Source of the DNA: Lysobacter sp. ISL-50
Lineage (GTDB): Bacteria > Pseudomonadota > Gammaproteobacteria > Xanthomonadales > Xanthomonadaceae
Assembly (NCBI RefSeq): GCF_018612875.1
Contig: NZ_JAGGRI010000037.1
Location: 82,203 to 146,202, forward strand
DNA: 64,000 nt
Direction: 5' to 3'
The translations under genes were made by a program, and so were the position numbers. The first letter of the stretch is position 1; each line of letters begins with the position of its first letter. This document shows, one piece after another, positions 35,800 through 43,899 of this stretch. The notes beneath the pieces are model-generated. The model was given only the letters and a program-made list of their open reading frames with translations. It was not told the DNA's origin and ran no database searches.

Positions 35800-36594
35800 T
35801 CAAGGCGGACTCCCCACACCCGCTTGCGTGGCCGGCGCGCCCTTGCGCGCGGGCTCGAACTTAGGCTGGATGGGAGATCGCACTTCGATACCGGAACGCT
35901 CCAATTGCCGCACCATATTCAGCTGCGTATCGAAGAACGCGATTTGCTCCGACGAGGTCGCAACAACGAATCCGGATGCGATCTTCCGATCGTCCTTCCA
36001 GAACTCGGAGCATGGATTGTTTGCGAGACATCCTTTTTCGAAACGGGCTGCATCCCTTCTGGCGGTCTCTTCGCCGAATTTCTCCCCCATCACCCCAGGG
36101 ATAAGGACTATCAAAACAGTGCACATAACTAGCAAGTAGCCGCCGCTCCAGCCAAGCCCGGAGAAGAGAAATGACTCAATGAAAAAGCTCAACCATTTCG
36201 CTCTCTTGGACGACCGATCATTCGCTTTCGCTCTGATCTTCTTCGCCCACTCAGGCGTCTCCAGAGAGGAACCCAATCGAAAGATCACGACCGCAACAGT
36301 CAACAAGAGTAAAAGCCAAAGGGATGGCCAACTGAACACAGACTGCGCTACTGACGAACCGAGTTGAACGATCGAGTAGTACCCGCTGACCATCAACCAA
36401 TCAGCTTCACGCTTGAAGCTGTCGGGATCGACATTGAATGCACGCAGATAGCTTCTTTGCGCGATGTATCCGCACAGGTGAAGAAACACGCCGCCCACTG
36501 AAGCAAGAACGGTCGCAACCGCCAACACCTTCGCCACGGATGACAGCACGCGGCCACCCTTTCCCTCTTCCACACCTTTGATATCTTCATCCAT
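35800..36594 (-). CDS. Polytopic membrane protein of unknown function
   Basis: 264 residues. Hydrophobic segments fall at about 17-42 (VLSSVAKVLAVATVLASVGGVFL), 92-106 (SLWLLLLLTVAVVIF) and 146-170 (FSGLGWSGGYLLVMCTVLIVLIPG), giving three membrane spans; a further weak one may lie at 68-80. The C-terminal ~90 residues are soluble with a cysteine pair (GCLANNPCSEFW). AGGAG precedes the ATG. GC content is lower than in the flanking protease genes. No family recognised. Confidence 0.75.
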   Translation of the reverse strand: MDEDIKGVEEGKGGRVLSSVAKVLAVATVLASVGGVFLHLCGYIAQRSYLRAFNVDPDSFKREADWLMVSGYYSIVQLGSSVAQSVFSWPSLWLLLLLTVAVVIFRLGSSLETPEWAKKIRAKANDRSSKRAKWLSFFIESFLFSGLGWSGGYLLVMCTVLIVLIPGVMGEKFGEETARRDAARFEKGCLANNPCSEFWKDDRKIASGFVVATSSEQIAFFDTQLNMVRQLERSGIEVRSPIQPKFEPARKGAPATQAGVGSPP

Positions 36595-36915
36595 TGGATA
36601 GCGCTCCTTTTACAAGTCGTTCAACTTAAGCGTCCTACAAAAATACGGCGGCACCGGTGCGCGTTCTTCCTTCCGGCATTGGACCAGTTCCCCCCATCCT
36701 TCGGCGGAGGCGGACAACTCCCGCAACTGTGGCCGTGATGCCAATGACAAGGCGCCGGAAGCCATTTCGGCCACGCCGGACATCCAAAGGACTTCCTGCC
36801 CTGCCCGGCTCGCTCTACTTCAACCTCGCGCCATGCAAGACGCATGGCGCGAGGGTTGAAGTAGCTTCTGAAAGGCCGCAGGACCAGCGGTCTGGAGTCT
36901 TGCTTTGCCGCTTCG
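36595..36915. other. Intergenic region with a long hairpin
   Basis: 321 bp; contains a 22-bp-arm hairpin (annotated separately). No gene recognised. Confidence 0.6.
36815..36864. repeat. Long near-perfect inverted repeat
   Basis: Arms 36815-36836 and 36842-36864 pair over 22 bp with a single bulged base and a 5-base loop. It lies 52 bp downstream of the metzincin stop (minus strand). No T run follows on either strand, so it is not a standard terminator. Confidence 0.85.
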
Positions 36916-37920
36916 TCAGTCGGTGATGATGACCCGATTGATGCCGCCCGAAACGGCATCGGAACCTTCCGCCTTCGTCCCGGCCGGCCTGGTGCAAGTA
37001 CTCGTATGGTCCACCGCGTTGGTCACTTTGCCGTTAGCATCGGTCAACGTCGTTCGCCACTTGAATGTTGCCGTGGGCAGCGGCGAGGAGTTCGTGCATT
37101 TGAAATTGAAAGTCAGCGGTGACGCTGCGTAAGTACTGTAGGCCCCGTTGTAGTCGGAGCATGTCCAGCCGCTCGCACACTCGATAATTTTTGTCTTTCT
37201 TTGAACGGGGAATCTGGGTATGCCCTCATAGAAAATCTGAGCCGGGATGCTCACGTTCTGTGGCCCGGTTACATTCGCAAGACTCACGATCTTAAAAGGC
37301 TTATAGCCGTCGATATACACCTGTTTTTCATCCGCACACAGACTGCGCTGTTTCTGCCCAGGGCCCAGTTCAAAGTACATCGAACAACCGATGTCGGACT
37401 GACTGTCGTTAATTCCGACCACGTGCCCTAGTTCGTGGAGAATGGCGGACTCCCAGTCCACCTGTGCGGGCGGAACAGTGTCCGCAGTCGAGCAGCTCAG
37501 CTGTATCTGGGTTGGGTCGTTATTCCCTATTCGCCTTTTGTCCACGGTGATGTCGGCGTTTTCCAGGACTTTCGTCGTCACGTTCATCCTGACTCTGGCT
37601 ACCATGATGGCCAGCGGATTCTGCGGCGTACCATCTTCGATGGTGACGTTTTTATAGTCGTAGGCTTGCGTTTGCTCGGCTACGCGAGGCTGGGAGACAA
37701 TGAAATCCGGGAACAACAGGAAGTTGGCGCCCACGGCATTCCACGTGCTGACCGCGTTGGCCGTGGGCTGCACGCAAGTCGGTGGGATCGAGCTATGCAC
37801 TCCTACGATGACGGAGTCGATTTGCCATTTCGCGAGGAAGTCCGGCGGAGCGGCGTGAGTAATTCCCGCCCATGCCATCACCCCGGTCGCCAACACAATA
37901 CGCATGGGATTGGATTTCAT
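36916..37920 (-). CDS. Secreted metzincin (matrixin-like) metalloprotease
   Basis: 334 residues; signal peptide to GITHAAPP. LHELGHVVGINDS (His162, Glu163, His166, Asp172) is the extended HExxHxxGxxD zinc motif, and SDIGCSMYFEL supplies the Met-turn (Met181). The C-terminal ~120 residues (from about 215) form a Cys-containing beta domain. Its ATG overlaps the stop of the upstream gene by ATGA, so the two are translationally coupled. Lower GC than the core suggests acquisition. It probably digests external proteins. Confidence 0.85.
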   Translation of the reverse strand: MKSNPMRIVLATGVMAWAGITHAAPPDFLAKWQIDSVIVGVHSSIPPTCVQPTANAVSTWNAVGANFLLFPDFIVSQPRVAEQTQAYDYKNVTIEDGTPQNPLAIMVARVRMNVTTKVLENADITVDKRRIGNNDPTQIQLSCSTADTVPPAQVDWESAILHELGHVVGINDSQSDIGCSMYFELGPGQKQRSLCADEKQVYIDGYKPFKIVSLANVTGPQNVSIPAQIFYEGIPRFPVQRKTKIIECASGWTCSDYNGAYSTYAASPLTFNFKCTNSSPLPTATFKWRTTLTDANGKVTNAVDHTSTCTRPAGTKAEGSDAVSGGINRVIITD

Positions 37921-38744
37921 TTCAGCCCCCGCGCTTGGCTCTTGCCTTCGGTTACACGCTTCAACTCAGCTTCGACAGATTCAACATTTTTCGGATCGGC
38001 ACCGGCCTTGAGCGTGCGCGAGATACGAAGGAGCGTGTTGTTGCCGGCGACCTCATATGCCACGTAAGGCAGCGCGGTGAAGCTGGTCTCGGCTTGCTTC
38101 TTGCCCAAAGCGACGAATTGCTCGTACCAGTTCTTGGAAAGAACAAGCAGGTACTTTTTCCCGGGTGTGAACTGGATATCCGAGAAATCAATCTGTTCGG
38201 TGCCATCCCCCAATGGGCCGGAGCTCCTGGGCACGAAAACAACATCGCCAGCTACTCGCGACCCCTTTAAAGATTTAACGATGGCGAAAGGGATTTCAGA
38301 CAGGAACCCGTCGATTCGATTTCGACCCGCCTGCACCTCGCCCGCCGTAGCTATCACGACGGTATCGGCCATCACCATTTGCTCTGTCGGCGACGTCGCC
38401 CCCTCAAAGAATCTTTGAGCCACGTCGAATAGATCGATGTTACGCCCACGATAGGCCTTAACGTCCGCCGCCGTGAAACCTAACGCCGCCAAGTCGATCG
38501 CGGCATCACGCGAAGACGCTTCGGCCGCGGTGGCGGACGATGCAACGGACACCTTGCCCGTTCCTAGCAACTGCTGATAGGCAGTGAGCCGGCCACGCCG
38601 CGTGAGCGCCTGCAGACGCTGTTGTTGATTCTTCTGAGCTTCTTCACGCCGACTTTCAGCGGTTGGCTCCTTGAGTGCCGCATGTAGCGGCGTGGAGGTG
38701 CCGAGCCCACCCAATGCTGCAACAAATACCAGAGTTCGCCACAT
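37917..38744 (-). CDS. Secreted protein coupled to the metzincin
   Basis: 275 residues from the ATG at 38744 (GGAGAAAG upstream), with a signal peptide to PLHAAL. A Glu/Gln/Arg-rich helix (ESRREEAQKNQQQRLQALTRRG) is followed by a beta domain (VVIATAGEVQAGRNRIDGFLSEIPFAIVKSLKG, VVFVPRSSGPLGDGTEQIDFSDIQFTPGKKYLLVLSKNWYEQF). The latter has the pattern of a TIMP/OB-like or netrin-type module found beside proteases, but this is only an impression. It is the first gene of a two-gene operon with the metzincin, so an inhibitor, chaperone or cofactor is plausible. Confidence 0.75.
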   Translation of the reverse strand: MWRTLVFVAALGGLGTSTPLHAALKEPTAESRREEAQKNQQQRLQALTRRGRLTAYQQLLGTGKVSVASSATAAEASSRDAAIDLAALGFTAADVKAYRGRNIDLFDVAQRFFEGATSPTEQMVMADTVVIATAGEVQAGRNRIDGFLSEIPFAIVKSLKGSRVAGDVVFVPRSSGPLGDGTEQIDFSDIQFTPGKKYLLVLSKNWYEQFVALGKKQAETSFTALPYVAYEVAGNNTLLRISRTLKAGADPKNVESVEAELKRVTEGKSQARGLK

Positions 38745-39274
38745 TTCACTTTCTCCGTGTGAAGGGCAATGTGTGCCCATGTAGTAACGCAGTTGTCGCG
38801 ACCATCAAATCCGAGGCCGCATCACGCTCGCTTGTCTCTCGTTCTGTCGCTGTTGCTCTTACTACCTTGCTTGCGCCTCCTATGCTTGACCTTGGTTGAA
38901 CCGTTGCGTTTCGCACAGCGTGTCTCGCAAACGGCGGCACCCGCTGCTGCACGACATTGACCGCCGCGTGGAAGCCGGTAAGCACGCGCCCCATCTACAA
39001 CGTATCGCCCACAACAGCGGTTGGTCCCAGGCGATCCGCATCAGGGATGCGATTGCGTATGGCGGCGAGCATGGCGACCGCCGCATGCTCTCCAGCAGGG
39101 TCACCCGGCACCCACTCTCGAATCTAAGCCATCATTGTCTGGTCCTCTCGCGAGAACTGAGACATATCCAACGAACGTACAGTTCGCTCGGAAATGCGAT
39201 CGGCATGTTCCGAGACACCAGCCGAAGACGAATGAGAGAGACCGCTGCAGATCGACACCAGCGTGGACAGCGCG
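38745..39274. other. Intergenic region, possible degraded coding DNA
   Basis: 530 bp. A minus-strand stretch at about 38905-39105 translates into plausible peptide (AMLAAIRNRIPDADR, then after a stop LTGFHAAVNVVQQRV) but has no leader, start or identifiable family. Nothing else was recognised. Confidence 0.4.
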
Positions 39275-39457
39275 TCACGCTGACAGCGCAGCGGTGTCGC
39301 GGCGGCCCCACCGCGCGGACATCTCCTTGCGCGGGCCGTCCAGGCCCTGGTGCTTGCCGGACACCTTGAGCAGGCCGCAGCCCTCCAGCGCGAAAGCCAT
39401 CAGGTCCGCGCCCAGCGCAGTCTCGGTGTCTTCGCCGCGCTCGGCCAGGCGCTGCAC
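39275..39457 (-). CDS. Possible small conserved protein
   Basis: 60 residues from a GTG at 39457, directly after a stop codon, so the N-terminus may be missing. The sequence (LAERGEDTETALGADLMAFALEG, LLKVSGKHQGLDGPRKEMSARWG) has a natural amphipathic helix character and reads unlike the shadow frames around it. It starts 21 bp after the XAC0095-like gene on the same strand. Function unknown; coding status uncertain. Confidence 0.4.
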   Translation of the reverse strand: MQRLAERGEDTETALGADLMAFALEGCGLLKVSGKHQGLDGPRKEMSARWGRRDTAALSA

Positions 39458-39478
39458 CTCTGTTCAACGCAAGCGCCG

Positions 39479-39721
39479 TTACGGCGTGACCGGATCGACG
39501 GCCTCGACGACTCGGTCTAGGTCATCGGCCAAGCGATCGAAGCAGTGAGCCAGCGCCTGCGCCGAGAGATAGACCACGTCGGGGCCGGCATCGCCTTGGG
39601 GCTCGGTGAGTTGCGCGAGAAGGCGTAGGTGGTCGCGGGTTTGGGTTAGGGCTTGGAGGGCCGTGGTAGGGAGCAGATAGTTGCAGGGAGCGTTGATTGG
39701 GGTGCGGTGTCCGTTGCGCAT
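39479..39721 (-). CDS. XAC0095-like small protein
   Basis: 80 residues. The sequence YLLPTTALQALTQTRDHLRLLAQLTEP followed by LSAQALAHCFDRLADDLDRVVEAV is typical of the XAC0095 family, small xanthomonad helical proteins of unknown function. GGGAG precedes the ATG. It is divergent from the XRE gene across a 106-bp AT-rich spacer. Confidence 0.7.
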   Translation of the reverse strand: MRNGHRTPINAPCNYLLPTTALQALTQTRDHLRLLAQLTEPQGDAGPDVVYLSAQALAHCFDRLADDLDRVVEAVDPVTP

Positions 39722-39827
39722 GCGTGTCTCCCGTGAGTCGTTGATCCAAGACAGGAGAATTTTATTCTATTTTTGAATATTCTTAAAGAGGATACAGCAT
39801 TCGTGCGGGCCTTCGGATACCGCACAT
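39722..39827. promoter_or_regulatory. AT-rich divergent promoter/operator region
   Basis: 106 bp between the XAC0095-like gene (-) and the XRE regulator (+), dropping sharply in GC at 39757-39795. It holds the palindrome GAATATTC at 39775-39782, extendable to TTGAATATTCTT, a candidate operator for the adjacent XRE protein. Confidence 0.45.
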
Positions 39828-40082
39828 ATGCCAAGCAGCACGCTTTACACGAAAGAGAACGAAATCCTTACCCAACTGATGCGTGAAATGCGCATTGCGG
39901 CGGGCCTAACTCAGGCGGCCTGCTCGGAAGCGCTTGCCAAACCACAGTCCTACGTAAGCAAGATCGAAGGCGGAAGCCAGAGGATCGATCTTCTACAGTT
40001 ACGTCAGTATTGTTTAGTATGCGGCGTCTCGCTGACAACATTCGTGAAACGCTTCGAATCGAAAACCCAGCCTAACAAGTGA
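39828..40082 (+). CDS. Small XRE-family regulator
   Basis: 84 residues, essentially one helix-turn-helix: MREMRIAAGLTQAACSEALAKPQSYVSKIEGGSQRIDLLQLRQYCLVCGVSLTTFVKRFE. The Cro/C1 fold is clear, with SYVSKIE as recognition helix. It opens an AT-rich block and is followed 40 bp later by the NACHT gene, so it may control it. No strong ribosome-binding site is visible; the next in-frame Met is inside the domain. Confidence 0.88.
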   Translation: MPSSTLYTKENEILTQLMREMRIAAGLTQAACSEALAKPQSYVSKIEGGSQRIDLLQLRQYCLVCGVSLTTFVKRFESKTQPNK

Positions 40083-40122
40083 AAGATTCGATTCTAGATG
40101 CCGTGTTACCACAAGGGAAAAT

Positions 40123-42123
40123 ATGATGGATGTAATCCTGGCAATGATTGCCAAGCACCCGCTATATATATTACTGGCACTAATCGGTACAACTTTTTCA
40201 TCTTTGACCGGCATTCCTAAGTTCATGAACGCAGTCCGCGAATGGAACAATAAAACTCGCGCGCAACACATGGCTGACGCACTATCGGCCAGTACAGGAA
40301 TAGCATCATTCACTAAAGAAGACATCTCCTACGCGTGTAAAAACTATTTACCCCCAAGCTGCATGCAGACCGACCCATCGGATGAGGACGAACTACATAA
40401 CATAGTCGCGCGCGCCCCTTTATTTGAGACAATCGACGACCACTTAAACGCTGGTGGGCAAAAAAGACATCTCATCCTACTCGCTGATTCAGGCATGGGA
40501 AAAACCAGCTTTTGCATTAACTACTATGCGAGGGAGCTGAAGAAAAAGAAAAATAAGCGCACTCCTATCGCGATAGTCCCGCTTGGACGTGGTGATGCAA
40601 TAGATCAGATCAAAGCCATCCCAGATAAACGAAGCACCATCTGTTTTCTAGATGCCTTCGATGAAGACCCACGTGCCGCTGCCGAACAAGGAAAACGCTT
40701 AATAGAACTAATGGCTGCCGCAGCAGATTTTAAAAACATTGTGGTAACTTGCCGCTCACAATTCTTTGCAAAGGACGACGCTGTTCCTACCGGAAGTGGG
40801 ATCATGTATGCCGCACCGCGCAAAGCCGGACGAAAGCGGGAGTTCCCTTTACACCGAGTTTTTCTGGCACCATTTTCCCCTCTTCAAATCAAAGTATATC
40901 TAAAAAAACAATTCCCCTTACCATCAATTTACAACTGGCAAAAACGGAAGCTCGCAGCACAACTGGTAGCATCAATTCCGGAACTCAGCGCGCGCCCCAT
41001 GCTTCTGGAACTCGTCCCGGACTTAGTGCGCGAGAGACGCACGATTAAACAATTATTTGGCCTGTATGAGTTTCTCGTTGAGCAATGGCTAGAACGAGAA
41101 AGCGAATGGATCGAAAAAAAAGACCTACTGGAAATTTCGATAGAGCTCGCAGTTACAGCGCACCGCCAACAGAGAAGAGGCTTCGGCGACCGAATTTCCC
41201 CTGCATTTCTTGAAGCACTCGCAGCCGCGCATAGAACCCCGCTGGAAAGCTGGAAGCTAAAATCAAGATCTCTTTTAAATCGAGACATTGAAGGCCAGTT
41301 TAAATTCGCTCATAGATCGGTGATGGAATATCTTTTTCTCCTCGCAGCTACCTCGCTGGATGCAAGGTGTTTCGAGGTGGAGTGGACCGATCTAATGAAG
41401 GATCTGCTTGTAAGCTGGGGAAACACTGAATCAGCAGGAGCAGAAAATGTATCACGACTTCTCAATAGCGACCACACACTGACCGGACTGTTTCCTTTGG
41501 CCAGCCCACTAAGAGAACCTCAGCGCAGGTCCAACAATGACTGCAAAGCTATTCTTCGGAAATCAAACATTTCACTTCGCCACGATAGGGGCATTCCTAT
41601 CGCATGGAGGAATCAGTCATTACGTGTCATTCCCATATCGTCTGCCGGCAATGTTTCTGCGTTCGAGGTTTACGACCCAACGCATGGGATCTGCTGGTTG
41701 ATTAATGACATTTCATCAATAACCGACAGGATGCCATATAGAGACACGTTTGACTCCCGCGCCACCCCAATAGCCACATATCCGCACCATATCAATATCG
41801 CTAATCCAGTAAGAAGACTCCCATCGATAGAAGAAATTATCAGCCTATGGGAAAGTGAGCCATTTATACTTGAAAACCATGCAATTAAATGCATCTTCGA
41901 CTCAGACGAACTGTACTGGCTAGGTGATAGCGGAGACACTGGCCCTCTTTGCTGCTCTTTTGGCAGCACACCACTTGAACCACCCCATCTAAAGCTTCAA
42001 GCAACTAAATCTGACTCATCAGATCGCACGATACACATTTACGAATTCCAAAACAGATTCGGACTCTTAAACAAGCAACCCTGCCGAGCCATGTCAATAT
42101 ATATAATGGAGTCGGCAGACTGA
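40123..42123 (+). CDS. Membrane-anchored NACHT-type STAND NTPase
   Basis: 666 residues. A hydrophobic segment (~13-30) anchors the N-terminus. The nucleotide-binding core has LLADSGMGKTSF (Walker A, 119-130), TICFLDAFDED (Walker B with doubled acidic residues, 172-182) and VVTCRSQFF (sensor, 207-215), the layout of NACHT modules. Residues ~300-400 are helical (winged-helix/superhelix region, FAHRSVMEYLFLLA). The C-terminal ~200 residues are beta-rich with no recognised family and could be the sensor. Related bacterial NACHT proteins protect against phages. AT-rich codon use marks transfer. Confidence 0.85.
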   Translation: MMDVILAMIAKHPLYILLALIGTTFSSLTGIPKFMNAVREWNNKTRAQHMADALSASTGIASFTKEDISYACKNYLPPSCMQTDPSDEDELHNIVARAPLFETIDDHLNAGGQKRHLILLADSGMGKTSFCINYYARELKKKKNKRTPIAIVPLGRGDAIDQIKAIPDKRSTICFLDAFDEDPRAAAEQGKRLIELMAAAADFKNIVVTCRSQFFAKDDAVPTGSGIMYAAPRKAGRKREFPLHRVFLAPFSPLQIKVYLKKQFPLPSIYNWQKRKLAAQLVASIPELSARPMLLELVPDLVRERRTIKQLFGLYEFLVEQWLERESEWIEKKDLLEISIELAVTAHRQQRRGFGDRISPAFLEALAAAHRTPLESWKLKSRSLLNRDIEGQFKFAHRSVMEYLFLLAATSLDARCFEVEWTDLMKDLLVSWGNTESAGAENVSRLLNSDHTLTGLFPLASPLREPQRRSNNDCKAILRKSNISLRHDRGIPIAWRNQSLRVIPISSAGNVSAFEVYDPTHGICWLINDISSITDRMPYRDTFDSRATPIATYPHHINIANPVRRLPSIEEIISLWESEPFILENHAIKCIFDSDELYWLGDSGDTGPLCCSFGSTPLEPPHLKLQATKSDSSDRTIHIYEFQNRFGLLNKQPCRAMSIYIMESAD

Positions 42124-42177
42124 GCGAAGCACAAAGGCAGATGTGCAGCCGTTCGGAATAAAATAACGCCCCAACAA

Positions 42178-42201
42178 AAAATCCCGCTAGCGCGGGATTT
42201 T
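42178..42201. terminator. Bidirectional terminator between NACHT and alarmone-synthetase units
   Basis: A perfect 10-bp stem (42178-42187 with 42192-42201) with A-rich and T-rich ends lies between convergent transcription units, 54 bp past either stop. Confidence 0.9.
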
Positions 42202-42255
42202 GGCTTATCTTGCTTGAACAATCCGATCTGAAAAGCACCCATCCTATCTGTTCAA

Positions 42256-42498
42256 CTAACTTTTACGCTCTGAAACTTTCAATTCTTCAAGCGTCTTGAA
42301 ATAGCGCCCATGGGTCTTTCGAAGATCCTCTTCAGTCTCCGCTTCCAGCAACACGACTTCACTAGCACCATTACTACCTAGCAATGACACTTCCAGGCTC
42401 ATTTTCGCCTGCGAGGCCGCTAGCCGTTCTGAATCTTGATACGTAGCAACCGACACAAGAGCACCAAGCTTTCGATTGTAATGAATAAGAAAAATCAT
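42256..42498 (-). CDS. Small partner of the RelA/SpoT-type synthetase
   Basis: 80 residues from the ATG at 42498, only 7 bp after the synthetase stop. It is acidic, with beta-like N-terminal half (MIFLIHYNRKLGALVSVATYQD) and a C-terminal helix (SEVVLLEAETEEDLRKTHGRYFKTLEELK). An ATG at 42555 would overlap the synthetase gene. No family recognised. Gene order and size suit an antitoxin or regulator for the synthetase. Confidence 0.7.
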   Translation of the reverse strand: MIFLIHYNRKLGALVSVATYQDSERLAASQAKMSLEVSLLGSNGASEVVLLEAETEEDLRKTHGRYFKTLEELKVSERKS

Positions 42499-42505
42499 AA
42501 AATAT

Positions 42506-43213
42506 TCACAATATTTTACCAGAGAAAATCCGCTTAATTTCACGGAGGATTTCACGCTCCTTCGAATTAAGTTCTTTTTTCAACCTAACTGAATCTTTTG
42601 CCTTCCCGGCTCGGGTCATTTCTTGAGAAGCCGCCACTTGCTCATGCCGCAACCTGTCCAATTTCGCAGTCCTATCCGACAATTGCGCGAGAAAATTTAT
42701 AGCCCCTTCATTACCAAAACCATACTTTATAGAATGGCCAAACTCATCAGCCACCTTTTCAGAAATATTTGCCCAGGCATGCTGTAACGCTGTACGGACT
42801 TGAATCTCCACCGGCCTATTGTGTTTTTTTGCTATTACATGAACTGCCCGATAGCCGTTTGTAGGGTCGCGCCGCTTGTCATCGACTTCAACATCCGCAA
42901 ATAAAATATGCATATTCGCAACTAAATCGTCTTGCGTTGCGAGGCCTGGCACCAAAATCCGACAGCCCGCTATATCCTGCATCTGACTAAGCCGAATGGT
43001 TTCTCTTTTGAGCTTCTCGACTATAGCAACCGTTGATTTCGATGGCCTTCCCGTAATCTTTAGACCCATTTTATTCACTAAAACATCTTCAACATAGACA
43101 TATGCCTGAGCAAACTGCTGCCTGTATTCTTCAAGCCGTCCCAAACAGGCTTCATCTATCTCATCTTTACGCAGCCTATCTCCGATCTTGTCAATCTGAC
43201 TGTTGCTTATCAC
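42506..43213 (-). CDS. Small RelA/SpoT-domain (alarmone synthetase-like) protein
   Basis: 235 residues from a GTG start (GGGGGCGG upstream). It is a stand-alone synthetase domain without the hydrolase, TGS or ACT parts of RelA: GRPSKSTVAIVEKLKRE (55-71), MQDIAGCRILV (Asp80), NGYRAVHVIA (Tyr121) and VEIQVRTALQHAWANISEKV (Glu137, Gln139, Arg140) are the ATP- and GDP-site motifs. A Lys/Glu-rich helix ends the protein. Small synthetases make (p)ppGpp; the toxSAS branch instead poisons cells by making (pp)pApp or modifying tRNA. Which applies is not decidable here. Confidence 0.85.
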   Translation of the reverse strand: MISNSQIDKIGDRLRKDEIDEACLGRLEEYRQQFAQAYVYVEDVLVNKMGLKITGRPSKSTVAIVEKLKRETIRLSQMQDIAGCRILVPGLATQDDLVANMHILFADVEVDDKRRDPTNGYRAVHVIAKKHNRPVEIQVRTALQHAWANISEKVADEFGHSIKYGFGNEGAINFLAQLSDRTAKLDRLRHEQVAASQEMTRAGKAKDSVRLKKELNSKEREILREIKRIFSGKIL

Positions 43214-43589
43214 TCTACCGCCCCCGAGCTCGGAATATGGATATGATCAAATTGCTTGCAGCGCTGATGGCATGCCATAGCGCCAGATGATTCGCTTCAT
43301 GCAATTAACGGTACGCACGGAGCCCCACTGTAGCCAGCTCATGAAATAAGGAGGCAGCATGATGGCAGCGTCAGCCTTCCTACTGCCCTACTTACACAAA
43401 AATAGTCTGCATTGCCAGGAAGTCGAAGCAGGTGGAATGGCGTCACACCACCCCCTCGGCCCACCCTGATCCGATTGCCCTTGCATTCGCGCCTGTTCTT
43501 GATGCTGCTCCCGTTGCGCATCCTCCTCCGAGTCGCCTCCACTCCTTGAACCGCCGCACCGCACCGCCAGGACAGACGGGACTGCGCGG
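43214..43589. other. Intergenic region, nothing recognised
   Basis: 376 bp with GC rising towards the right. No gene, repeat or terminator recognised; one minus-strand frame here is compositionally biased and lacks a start context. Confidence 0.5.
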
Positions 43590-43885
43590 TCAGCCGCGCC
43601 AGTTGGCGTGGGTGCGCCGGAAGCCGGCGCTATGTTTGTAGGCATCGTGGTCCTTGGGGACACCCGCCCCCCCAAGCGCATTACGCATCATCGTGATCGC
43701 ACCATAGGCGTCTCGACGGTGTACATGCAGCCGACCAGGCCCCAGTCGGCGATGGTATCGATGCCCTCTTTCGCCAGTTGCTCGCGGCTGTAGAGGATGA
43801 CGATGAGGTAGTCGGCTACGGGCGGGTCGATATCTTCGAACCAGCGCACCAGCACGGGCAGTTCGTCCTTCGCGCACTTCGTATT
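43590..43885 (-). pseudogene. 3' fragment of a DUF3228-like gene, frameshifted
   Basis: Matches the second half of the intact gene at 45033-45590: KDELPVLVRWFEDIDPPVADY, VILYSREQLAKEG, ADWGLVGCMYT, then after a small deletion and a frame change ITMMRNALGG and finally HANWRG at the stop. The 5' half is absent. It borders directly on the end of the HNH gene. Confidence 0.85.
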
Positions 43886-43899
43886 CCGTGCGTAGCCGC

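Noticed and set aside
36621..36959. 112-codon minus-strand frame
   Set aside because: Overlaps the hairpin and the metzincin end; no leader, motif or coding bias.
38905..39105. Minus-strand peptide resembling part of a methyltransferase or other enzyme
   Set aside because: Interrupted by a stop, no start or ribosome-binding site, and similarity too weak to name.
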